NCBI GenBank assembly: GCA_013176395.1
Contig: JABMLP010000023.1
Coordinates: 310,001 to 374,000, forward strand
Length of the DNA stretch: 64,000 nucleotides
DNA from: Venturia oleaginea
Taxonomy: Eukaryota; Ascomycota; Dothideomycetes; Venturiales; Venturiaceae
Reading direction: 5' to 3'
The first letter of the stretch is position 1. The number at the start of each line of letters is the position of its first letter. The translations under genes were made by a program, and so were the position numbers. Shown piece after piece: positions 53,878 to 64,000 of this stretch. Under the pieces are notes generated by a model. The model was not told where the DNA came from and did not search any database. It saw only the letters and a program-made list of their open reading frames with translations.

Positions 53878-56240
53878 TCATTGTACCTGGTTAACGATCT
53901 CGCTTGCTCGGGCGAGCGATTCCACCATTTGATGACACTCTTTCCGTCGTCTGGTCGTGTACTCAGATTCCTTAAGGAGTTCCTCGAGTTCTTCTTGCTT
54001 GTACATCTGTTCAAGAAGCTCTTGCTGCATCTCAATCTTCGTGAATCTAGAACCACGGTTAGTATTTCTAGCAATTTGATTCAGCAATATATCTTACCCA
54101 ACAAGGTTGTACATGATGGCCTTTGGAACCATGTCAATCATAGTTCGGCGCACGATGTTGTAGTAGGAAACAATCAACAGCTTAATCACCTCAACCTCTT
54201 GCGTCTCCTTGTCGGAGAGAGTGTTAGACGCCTTGAGAGTCGCTGGCGGGGGCTCCATCAAAGCCATCTTCTTCTTGTTCTTCGATGCGAAGAAGCTGCC
54301 GAAGAAGCCGCCTTCGCTATTGCCATCCAAAGCAGGGCTGGCTGCTCGTGGTTGAACAGCATTGGGCAGAGGTTTGCCCGTCTTTGGGTCAACCTGTACT
54401 GGAGCAGCCTTATTGTATCGTTCATGGATAATAGCCATCGCTCTAGATCCGTTGATGAAATCGGGATGTCCAGTATTGATATAACAAGCCTCCATGGCGA
54501 CAAGATCACGGACAAGCTTGTTCGTTGGCTCCATGGCTTTCTTGAAGAACGCGACGACGACGTTGTGGAACTTCTCCTTCAATGCTGGATATCTTCGGAA
54601 AATTGGCTTCTGGAGTAGCTGTCCAAGGATACGCACTAGTTCGTCATAGACCAAGGATACACACTTCAGGCTGGGGTCCTCTAATCTCTTGATTTGCTGC
54701 TTTACGATGATCTCGAAAGCTGCAGTACCAACGAAAAGAGCGGGCGATGATCCCGAGGAGTTGTACAAGATCGTGCGGATTTCTTGGTCCTTGACTGTGT
54801 CGAAGGGATCGACTGCCTTGACACCATTGGAGTATAGCTCGTGGTATACGAAACTTATACGAGCACCTCCGGAGAGTTCGTTGCTTGACAGCTCTACGTT
54901 ACTTCCTTCCAGAAGAGTCTTGTAGTCGCTTGAAAATTCTGTGATCATATTCAAGATTATGTTCGCAGGGCTGCCCAACATCGAGTCGCCTAGCTGATCC
55001 AGCTCGGCCTTGTATTTTTGTAAAGAAGAGGTGATGCGAGCCTTAATGTCGGGAAGGGTGGTCTTGATATGCATCATAAGAATCTGTGTGCGTTAGTTCC
55101 ATCCTTTTAGCCTCGTTTCGATATGTCCATACCAAGTTAAGCTTCCGTGCTAGATAAGGAGTTCCGCAGTAAGCCGCCTTGTTTCTGTACGCTTTGTGGT
55201 TCTCAAAGAATTGTTTTTCGTGTTCCAAAGCATAAGAAATGGCCTTCTTGTTTTCGATGTCTCGCTGTCCACGGTTGACCACTGGAACATAGCCCAACCG
55301 TAATGGAATGATGCGGCCTGCCAAAATGTCGACAACATCGGTACCGTCATCCATCAAATCAACCTTGGTTAGTACACCAATTGTTCTCTGCCCTTCTGGA
55401 TCGACCTCCCGTGCCAGCTTCAGACCATCAGAATTGGCCAGATCCGTGTTTGCTGCGGTTACAGCTAGAATGATAGCATTGGACTTGCCGATTTGCTTCA
55501 GCACCATATCTTTGATCTGCTTTTCAATATCCCGCGGCTGATCACCAACGGGCACCTTTGTAAGACCAGGCAAATCGACAAGAGTAAGGGTGAGGACATT
55601 TGGAGAGTATATCCGCAGGTTGATCGGCGCGGGGGAGATACCGGCATTTCGACCGGTCTTTGCGTCCGTTTCCCTCACAATCTCCTCTCGAATCTTGTTG
55701 AAGTCGTGGAACTTTTGGCCAGGAATGTGGAGGAACTCGCCCCATTCGTCAATATTCGACTCTTTGTCCGTTGTCTTCATAGAAGTTGAGAATTCTGAGT
55801 CTTCCCCCTCTTTCTCGGTGCCATTGGTGGCAGGTTTTTGGGTGGCGGGTCGGTTTATCAGTTGTAGAATGAGCGGTCTTCGAGTGACGATGCCAGTTCC
55901 ACGGGGCAAGCTGTTGGCGAATATCCATAAGTAAAGCTACCTAAAGCGTCCATTTGCTTCGAGAGACCTACAAATCTCTCCCCACGATGTTCTCTAGCAC
56001 CGAACTCTTTCCGCTGGATTGCGAGCCCACTACAGCGATTTGTGGTAGATCGATGGGGTTTTGAACCTGTAAACAATAGCGTCAGAACAGCTACCCAAGC
56101 GCATGAATAGGAACATCCTCCACGGCATTCCTTACCCCGACTGTTGTAAAGACATCCTGAAGCTTGTTGACAAGTGTGATAAGCCCTGGATCGTTAACGT
56201 TGATGGCCTGCGGGTTGACCTGGCCCATGACGCCTGACAT
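53878..56240 (-). CDS. VPS1: Dynamin-related GTPase Vps1
   Basis: Exons 56240-56136, 56066-55972, 55910-55133, 55083-54098 and 54046-53878 give 710 aa; introns are 49-69 nt. Vps1 is a membrane-remodelling GTPase acting in vacuolar sorting, endocytosis and peroxisome division. The G domain has P-loop [20 protein letters not shown] (from residue 49), the switch segment [27 protein letters not shown] (G3) and [12 protein letters not shown] (G4). The stalk contains [14 protein letters not shown] ([20 protein letters not shown]). The linker ([20 protein letters not shown]) occupies the place of the PH domain, as in Vps1 and Drp1. The GED ends with [20 protein letters not shown]. Confidence 0.95.
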
Positions 56241-56727
56241 GTTGGGCAATGTCTGGGGATTCGGAGTTTGGGAGACTTTGACAATGGTCGAGATTTTTCA
56301 GCGACTGGCAGTGTGTGGGTGTTCTCTTGGTGAGGTTGCGCTGTGTATATATTGGTTGTTGTTGTTGACTGCCTACGGAGGTAGGCTTTCGTAGTTCTAT
56401 GCGAAGGAGACGGTTTGAGGTGGCTGAATATCTAACAGCCACGTTGGGTTTCAGAGCTGTTCACAAAACTTGATGAACACGCTTTTGGAAAAGAATGTCA
56501 GGCAACAGAATTGCTAACAAGTGGATCTGGAATGTATAAGAGTGGAAAGTCATGGTGGGCTCAATCAAGGTACAACAAATGGGTGCCTGATCAATTCTTG
56601 TCCGTTTCGAACCTCCACAAGCCCAATACTTCCTTTTTGGGGAACATCCATATTGTACGCAAGAAGCTTTCGCTTTCAACAATAGCAGCAGACTTCACAT
56701 CACATCGTTGAAGTTCTCTTATTAACA

Positions 56728-57934
56728 TTATGGCAAGACTATGTACTTTTCCAAACGCTTCGGGATTGCCCCGAGCAGCTTCTTCTCCTGCAGCCATTTC
56801 TTGGAGAACAACCTGTCCGCGTACCTGTAGGCACCATCACAAAGGATCGTAACCACTGTATGGCCACTCCCAAGCTTTTCCGCCACTTCCTTCGCCGCGA
56901 CCACATTTAGACAAGAGCTTGCCCCTAGATATAATCCTTCTTCGTCCAGGCATCGATACACCATCCCAATCGTCTTTTCGTCGCTGATGTGTACAGCCCC
57001 ATCAAGGAGATCGATATCTGGCTGGAGGTTGTCCGTGACGCGTCCTTGACCAATACCTTCAGTTATTGAGGATCCTGTTCTTTCTTGAAGTTTCCCACCG
57101 CTTGTAATATATGAATGCAGCACCGATCCTGGAGGGTCTGCAAGGAACGACTTCACTTTACCGTCCGACTTCTCTTTCAGATAGCGTGTCACACCCGCGA
57201 GTGTGCCTCCAGTTCCTGTAGCGCAAGTAAACGCATCTACCTTGCCGTCTGTCTGCGCCCAGATTTCAGGACCTGTGGTCTCAATATGTGCCTGCCTGTT
57301 AGCAATGTTGTCGAACTGGTTTGTCCATACGGCATTGTCCAGCTTGTCGGCGTGTCGCTTGGCCTGATGGTTGTAGTTCTCTGGATTGTCGAAGGCCACG
57401 GCCGATACTGGGTAGACTTCGGCTCCGAGGAGTCGTAATAAATCTATCTTGCCTTGAGATTGTGTGTTTGGCATGTAGATAACCAGCTGATATCCTTTCG
57501 ATCGACAGACGTGAGCCAGACCAATTCCAGTATTTCCAGCTGTTCCTTCCACGACAGTTCCTCCGGGTCGCAATTGCCCCAGCTTTTCAGCATTCTCAAC
57601 CACAAATAGAGCAGCCCTGTCCTTCACCGACCCTCCTGGGTTTTGGAATTCAGCCTTTCCAAGCACTTCACAGCCGGTCTCTTCGGAGAGTTTGTTGAGT
57701 CGGATGAGGGGTGTCTTTCCAATTGCTGGTCCCAGATTAGCGTTGTAATTTTGTAAACGAATTCCTTCGAAGAAACGCACCATCGACGAGTCCTCGGCTA
57801 GCTATGCCTTGGGCTTGGGATACTTGAATAGCATGACGGTGAGCAGCATCGATTTCGGCGACAGAGAGTTTCTCTACTGTGCCGGCAGCACGTCGCGCAG
57901 TCGATGCGAACTGTCGGACAGCTGTACGGAACAT
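56728..57934 (-). CDS. Mitochondrial cysteine synthase-like PLP enzyme (Cys12/Mcy1 type)
   Basis: Exons 57934-57781 and 57725-56728 with a 55-nt intron give 383 aa. The leader [20 protein letters not shown] is mitochondrial in character. The PLP domain carries [10 protein letters not shown], the Schiff-base lysine in [36 protein letters not shown], the phosphate loop [14 protein letters not shown] and [15 protein letters not shown]. The family makes cysteine from O-acetylserine and sulfide. The fungal mitochondrial branch (S. cerevisiae Mcy1/YGR012W) is less well understood, so the reaction here is inferred. An in-frame ATG at 57783 would skip the leader and intron; the spliced model is preferred because it rebuilds the [15 protein letters not shown] junction. 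Confidence 0.92.
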
Positions 57935-58132
57935 TCTGTGGGAGCAGTTGCAGAGGGAGAATGCTGGGCCAGAATTATGGTGTTCCAGATTCGCCGCAAT
58001 GGATGTCGTAATCCTTGCAGGTGGCGTGTTAGCACTTTGGCTATCGATATCGGCCGAGTTTTTGTTTACTCCAATGATGAAGTTTGACAACAAACCGCCA
58101 TTCTCCTCACGATCACGTCCATTCCCGCCAAA
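57935..58132. promoter_or_regulatory. Short divergent promoter, cysteine synthase and condensin genes
   Basis: 198 bp separate the two start codons. No clear TATA box was seen. Confidence 0.55.
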
Positions 58133-61100
58133 ATGCCAGGAAGAACTTCTGTTCGAGCGAATTTACGCGCCGCGCGAAATTCAGATGCCACTGTATCCCG
58201 CAAATCGTCGACTACGGCTCTGAAATCACGCGCCAGCTCGACGCGCAGCTCCGCTTACGCCGTTCAGATACCAGACGAAGGGGAGCCAACTTCACTGAGA
58301 GAAGCCATATGCTCTGTGTTTTCAGACGCTCAACGTGGCGCTGCCACACAAAGAAAATCCGTGGTAACTTTGCGAAAAGTGCAGGAGGATTGCTGTTATG
58401 AAACTGCGAAACCTCGCAAGAATGCCCTGGATCAGGATTACGACGAGTCCGAGTTCAATGAGGAAGTTGGGAGAAGTGTACTAAGGCTTCTTGGAATCAG
58501 AAAAGCTGAACCAGTAGGAGACCGATTGATCAAGTTTTTGGTGCTATTCTTGAAGCATAGCTCCGAGAAAGGTAGGACGAAAGCAGGAGGACTGATTATA
58601 ATTACTTCGCTAATCTTGTAAAACACAGACAACGCTCTTTTCCAGACCGCAGACGCAGATACTACCGAGGGAGTTCCTGAGACGCCGACGAGTCGCCTAG
58701 CGAGCCACATCCTGTCCATCGCATTACAAGTCATGGTCGCGAAGGACAAGACCATTAGATACAGAGCCACCCAACTCATCGCGCAAATTGTCAACACACT
58801 CGACTCGATTGACGAACAATTATTTCACCTCGTGCGTCATGGCTTGTTGAAACGTCTACGAGACAAGGAAAGCACCGTTCGGGTGCAGGCAGTCATTGGT
58901 CTAGGTCCACTTGCCAACGAAGATGACGAAGAACAAGACGAAGACGATAGCGACGACGAGACCCTAGGTGGAGTTCTTGGACGGCTGAGGGAAGCACTAC
59001 AACACGACCCAAGCGCAGATGTCCGACGTGCACTGCTTCTCAACCTTCCCTTCACTCCTGGAACTCTGCCATATCTGCTAGAACGTGCCAGAGACCTAGA
59101 TGCAGCAACTCGACGTGCATTGTACGCCCGTCTTCTGCCAGCCCTAGGCGATTTCCGATATCTCTCCCTTACACATCGAGAGAAGTTGCTCCGATGGGGA
59201 TTGCGAGATCGTGATGAGAATGTCCGCAAGGCTACCGCTCGCCTTTTCCGAGAGCGATGGATTGAAGATTGCGCAAAGCCCAAGGGTGAAGAGGAAGATG
59301 CTCCATCTGGTCCACCCAAGGTACATGAGCCAAGCATGGCTGCTCTTCTTGAGCTCTTAGAACGGATCGATTCCAGTAATTCTGGTATGGAGAATGGGAT
59401 TGCCCACGAAGCCATGAGGGAGTTCTGGGATGGACGACCAGATTATCGAGACCATATCACCTTTGAAGAACCTTTCTTTGAAGAACTGTCGCCCGAGAGT
59501 GCTTTCGTAGCTCGTACCTTCACGGACTTCTGCTCCAAATTTGGCGATTCTAAGATGCAGACTATGCTAGAGGACAAAATGCCCGAGGTTACCAAATTTG
59601 CCTTCCTACTTCAAATGCACGTTACCAGGCTGATCGACGCCGTGAATAAGGTGGGTATGAACCCAGATGACGCAGATGCTGAGGAAGAAGCTGTCCAGCA
59701 AGAATTTTGCCTTGAGCAGCTTCTCCATATCGGCGCTACTCTTGACTTTTCGGATGAGATGGGACGAAGGAAGATGTTCCAGATTATGCGTGAGGCTCTC
59801 GCGCTTGCTGAACTTCCTGACGAATCCACACGCCTGGTCATGGAGATTCTGCGAACAGTGTGCGGCAGCCAAGAGGAGTTTGCCAGCATTGCCCTTGAAG
59901 CCATTGCAGAAGTCCACGACACTATTCAGGATGATGCTGCCGATACATCGGATGGAGATGAAAGCTTCCACTCTGCGCAGTCAGAGCTGGGTGGAGAGAC
60001 CACTCCCACGAAGAAATCGAAGAAGTCGAAGAATCCCGCCGACGAGGACGACACCGAAGTTGATGCAGAGAAGGCTCTTCGCGAGTTGCAAGTCAACCTG
60101 AAGTGTCTTCATATCGCGCAGTGCATGCTACAGAACGTGCAATGCAATCTCGAAGCAAGTAGTCATTTGAGGACCATGTTGAACAGCCTTGTCATTCCTG
60201 CTGTACAGAGCCACGAGGCTCCTGTTCGAGAACGAGGTCTAAAATGTATGGGACTCTGCTGTTTGCTCAGCAAGAACCTCTCCGAAGAAAACCTAGTTCT
60301 CTTCCTCCACTGTTTCAATAAGGGTCACGATACTATGCAAGATATCGCTATTCAGATCATATCTGATATTCTTGTCACGCATCCATCATTACTGGTTGGC
60401 TCTCCTACGACTGATGAAGAAGGCAACACGGAGGTCGCTCCAAGTCCACTGATGAAGCCGCTGCTCAAGATGTACTCCAAGGGACTTCGATCGCCTGATA
60501 AGGCGGTCCAGACAACAGCTGGAACTGCTCTCTCGAAACTCATGTTAGCAGCGACGATACAAGATCTCGAGTTGCTCAGGCACATGGTTCTCTCGTATTT
60601 TGACCCTGAGACAGGAAACAATCCTGCTTTCCGTCAATCACTTGCATACTTTCTACCTGTATACTGCCATTCTAGGCGTCGGAACGCAGAGGCAATGGCT
60701 CGCGTCGCGGTCCCAGTTCTCCACGCACTTGCTGAAAGAGCAGAGGATCTCGATGAAGATGAAGAAATGATCGGCACGACTCTCGTAGCTGCTCAGATTT
60801 GCGAATGGACTGATCCGAGGAAGACTGTTCCAGGCATGGATGGTACCGTCAAAACAGAACCTAGTGATCTTGACGGTCATCTGGTTCTCGCCGAAGAATT
60901 GCTCGAAAAGATTTTGACTCCTGGCTGCCAGAGTAAGTGTCTCCTGGTTTTCATTGTATGACTGAACACTAACGTCCTGGATAGAAGAGGAACGCAAGAC
61001 TTATATCGCTCTGCTTGCAAAACTACATTTCGCACCTGGTTCACCATCAGAACATCTCCAAACTCTCTTCGATCTTGCCAACGAGGCCTTCGAAGGCAAA

Positions 61101-61508
61101 TTTGCTGCGGAAGCATCAACGCGCAACACCCTTACCAAAGTACAAAATGCAATTTCGAAGCTTCTTACCGCAGCTGGTTCCTCACCAGTTTCCAAGGACG
61201 CCAGTGAAGATGTCCCTGTTGACAGCACCGAGGTTGCACCAGATACATCACAAGTCGAAGCTTCGGAGCCGGAAACGACTGAAATCCCAGATGCTGATGA
61301 GGAACTGGATGTTGACATGACTTTGGGCATGAACATCTCTAATGGGCCTGATGCTGAGGGCACGATATTTGGGGATTATGACGATGATAGTGATGATACG
61401 ATTAAAGGCGATGAATTGCCTGTTAGGATCAAGAGTGAGAAGGGTGTTGTAAGTGGGGATGAGAGTCTTTTGGAGAGTCTGTTAGGCGAGGACAGTAGTA
61501 TTTTGTGA
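58133..61508 (+). CDS. Condensin complex non-SMC subunit (CAP-G/Ycg1/Cnd3)
   Basis: Exons 58133-58571, 58629-60932 and 60985-61508, with introns of 57 and 52 nt, give 1088 aa. The HEAT-repeat subunit binds the kleisin and DNA in condensin, which compacts mitotic chromosomes. Evidence includes the N-terminal HEAT stretch IRYRATQLIAQIVNTLDSI followed by LVRHGLLKRLRDKESTVRVQ, AVIGLGPLANEDDEE, then WGLRDRDENVRKATARLFRE (typical of Cnd3). The Cnd3 domain is further supported by RERGLKCMGLCCLLSKNLSE. The C-terminus is Ser/Asp/Glu-rich. The N-terminal ~60 residues are basic and Ser/Arg-rich, probably disordered. Confidence 0.93.
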
Positions 61509-61837
61509 TTGGCTGTTTTGTATCATCATGGATTTTGGAGTTTTGGATTGTCCTGGATGCTGGGTATGTGTAACGACCGTCTAGCGTACATGCCATCTAC
61601 ACAATTCTGCGATATATCCTGATACGTATATTTTATGCTAGCAATCACTGCTATTGTGCGCATTGCTCGCGTTAAATGTCTCTTGACCGAGAAGTCTATC
61701 TGGCGCTCTTAGCCTCATGCGTGCACAGGCAATAATAGTTTGTGCACGGTTCCTCGGCCACTTCTTCAACGTAAACTTCCGAAGTCTTGTTGCTTTCGAA
61801 AAACCTTCGTTGACTTCTCGACCGTTCTACAGCAAGA
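61509..61837. other. Spacer between condensin and P450 genes
   Basis: No gene recognised; includes the 3' flank of the condensin gene and the P450 promoter. Confidence 0.4.
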
Positions 61838-63469
61838 ATGGCTATAATTGCCTATGCGCTTGTTGCATTGGTAGCTGCGTGCTATCTTGCCGACTGGCTC
61901 ATATCGCTCTGTGATGGTCCAGGAGCCCCACCACGAGCAAAATCTCGCATCCCCTTGATTGGCCATGCGCTTGGCTTATACCATACTGGTGGTTCTTACT
62001 ATACCGAGCTTAGGTTTGTGAACTCCTACGTTACTCTTTACCTTGCTTGCGTGGTTGTTTTCTCACACTCAGGCTTTCAGCAAACAGCAAAGTAGTGAGA
62101 TATACACGATTGGTGTTCTTCACTTCAAGGTCTACGTTATCAATTCAAGGCATTTGATTCCACTCATCCAACGGCTTTCGAAGACTCTTTCGTTTACGCC
62201 GTTTCAGAAGTTTGTTGCGAGGAATATTTCGGGGTGTTCGAAGATAACGGTGGATTTGCATGGGGATGAGATGTTTATGAGGGACTTTATGCGGGCGGCG
62301 AGGGATTCGTTGGCGCCGGGGGTGTATCTTGATTATCAGAATTCGAGAGCTGTGGAGAGTCTTGAGGGATTACTTGAAAAGACCTTTTCAAGATGTGAGG
62401 GTGGTGGGGATGGTGGGAGGGTTGGGTTGTATGCGTGGGCTAAGCATGTCATTACTATTGCTTCCACGGATGGGATTTATGGTCGGACGAATCCTTTTCG
62501 AGATAGAGAGGTTGAGAAGACTTTTTGGTATTTCCACGAAATCTCATCTTGTAGATATTGTACTGACACAGGTCATTTAGGACGTGGCATAAAGGCACAC
62601 CAGCAATGGCTACGGGCTTCTCCATCTTCGCCCCTGCGGCGGTCAAAGCCCGCCGATACCTCCTCGACGCAATCAAAAAGTATCATCGTGGAGATTACAG
62701 TGATGCCGCACAGGTTACTAAAGAACGAATCAGAGTGTTGCAAGATCATGGCGCCCCAGAAGAGGACGTGGCTAAAATGCAACTGAGTTTCAACATAGCT
62801 CTCCTCCCCAATAGTGTCCCAACGACTTTCTGGACAATCTTCAATACCTTCTCTGACCCAAAATTACTCCAGAATGCACGGAACGAACTTGAAGAAAACG
62901 CTGTTAAGCGTTCAGGCAGGGAAAAATACGAATTGGACGTCGCAGCCCTAAAAAATAGGTGTCCCATCCTCCTCTCCATCTTCGAGGAAACACAACGCCT
63001 ACAAACCGTCCACGCCAATATACGCGTAGTAGAAGAAGACACTCAAGTCAACTCATGGCGCCTCAAAAAAGGCAGTTTTCTCCAAATCCCCAATCAGCCA
63101 ATTCATTTCGATAGAGACCTCTGGGGCGACGATGCTGACGTATTCAATCCTGATCGTTTCCTTACTGAGAAAGATGGAGGATCGCCAAATTCGTTCCTGG
63201 CGTGGGGCGCGGCGCCGCATCTTTGTCCTGCGAGGCAATTCGCTTCTACTGAGATTTTGGTTATGCTTGCGCTTTTGGTTTTGAGGGTGGATTTGGTGCC
63301 GGTGGGAGGTTGTTGGAAGAGACCGGGTCCGGAATTTGGGGACGCCACGACGATTCTTGGGCCGGATGGGGAGGTGGAGGTGGATTTTGTGATGAGGGAT
63401 GGGTGGAATGGGGAATGGGTGATTGAGATGGGGGAGTCGAGGTCTAAGGTTCCTCTTGCATCGGGCTAG
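61838..63469 (+). CDS. Cytochrome P450, CYP7/CYP8-like
   Basis: Exons 61838-62017, 62073-62527 and 62581-63469, with introns of 55 and 53 nt, give 507 aa. The N-terminal membrane anchor AIIAYALVALVAACYLADWL is followed by a Pro-rich hinge (GPGAPPRAKSRIPLIGHALG). The K helix ExxR is in IFEETQRLQTVHANIRVVEE. The PERF-like motif is VFNPDRFL. The heme loop reads FLAWGAAPHLCPARQFASTE: the Cys ligand is present, but the usual FxxGxxxCxG has W for F and A for the second G. The I-helix AGx[D/E]T[T/S] motif is weak (NSVPTTFWTIF), as in CYP7/CYP8 enzymes. The substrate is unknown. Confidence 0.88.
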
Positions 63470-64000
63470 GTATTAAAATGACAAAAAGTGGCTGAGTTTG
63501 TTCGAGTTATAGGCCCGGGAAATATAATCCTACTTTGTTCAGTCTTGATAGAGGCAGTAAATTCAAGCATGTTTGAAAGGACTCTTTTTATCGATACGGG
63601 TAGGTCGGTACTGTCATGGTTTGTCTAACCAAGTAGTTTGCAAACTGACCACCGCTACTAAGAGAGTTATTGCTCTGTCAGAAACTCCTGTGGCAGTGAT
63701 TCTAATTCAAAGACCTCTTTCCACGTCAACGAACGGTAGCTACAGACTTGTGCAGGCATCTCTCGAGTATGTCAACATCGGCACCACTATGGAGCCCAAA
63801 TTAAGTAAGCTCAAATATACTAGCCTGCATCTAACAAGACCTGCCTCTTTCTTCTCCTACTAACGGCGTGTGATTGGAGCACAAGCTTGGGGCTGCTTGC
63901 AGGTCTGCAATATGCCAACACTCATCTTTCGCCCCTCTCAAATGTATAAAGACCAGAGAGAATCCTAGACCTGTCGGGTCGAGTTCCAACTGGGGTCCTC
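63470..64000. other. Terminal region, nothing recognised
   Basis: A plus-strand frame at 63573-63863 has no recognisable content. The last ~30 bases include a B-box-like GGGTCGAGTTCCAAC, but no tRNA can be folded within the window. Confidence 0.3.

Noticed and set aside
57737..58093. Separate small gene upstream of the cysteine synthase frame
   Set aside because: Its C-terminal half is the leader exon of the cysteine synthase; a phase-1 intron joins them and rebuilds a conserved junction.
63940..64000. Partial tRNA at the window end (B-box-like GGGTCGAGTTCCAAC)
   Set aside because: No A-box or acceptor stem can be paired with it inside the window.

Overview
The window is nuclear DNA of a filamentous ascomycete (Pezizomycotina, possibly Leotiomycetes; the class is inferred from overall look only). 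Genes are widely spaced and most carry introns of 48-69 nt with GT..AG ends and CTAAC/CTGAC-like branch sites. Several proteins have fungal hallmarks: two-domain fluoride channel, yeast-type amino acid permease, GPR1/FUN34/YaaH transporter, Vps1 dynamin and Cab4-type PPAT. I joined exons by hand from splice signals and reading frame. Unless marked otherwise, the joined models stay in frame to the stop.

Layout. 1-5 kb: gene-poor, with short tandem repeats, a long GC-rich palindrome and one unresolved spliced gene. 5.1-7.3 kb: amino acid permease with a GATA/E-box cluster upstream. 8.3 kb: small conserved fungal protein. 9.6-12.6 kb: HerA-like P-loop ATPase broken by two small indels around its Walker A exon. 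14.8-15.9 kb: acetate-type transporter. 17.8-19.8 kb: Dal5-family MFS transporter. 20.6-22.0 kb: fluoride exporter. 22.5-25.2 kb: divergent pair of a mitochondrial acyl/malonyl-CoA synthetase and a BolA protein. 25.5-26.7 kb: array of four tRNA-like units on the minus strand, each with A box, B box and T-run terminator but an oversized insert in the anticodon region. 27.1-27.9 kb: secreted repeat protein. 28-33.7 kb: MITE-like element and gene fragments. 34.2-37.4 kb: Spt5. 38.0 kb: uncharacterised serine-rich protein. 41.2-43.1 kb: F-box-like protein. 44.6 kb: phosphopantetheine adenylyltransferase. 47-49 kb: membrane-anchored multicopper oxidase. 49.9 kb: 4,5-dihydroxyphthalate decarboxylase-like protein. 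51-52.3 kb: a transposon relic with inverted repeats and a duplicated gene end. 52.3-63.5 kb: dense housekeeping block with mitochondrial uL1, Vps1, mitochondrial cysteine synthase, condensin subunit Cnd3/Ycg1 and a cytochrome P450.

There is no single biosynthetic cluster. The clearest functional pairing is the synthetase/BolA divergent pair, both with mitochondrial-type leaders, which may share a promoter and may both serve lipoate formation. The strongest candidate for something undescribed is the tRNA-like array; a further 22-nt exact match to its 5' end lies about 6 kb upstream.
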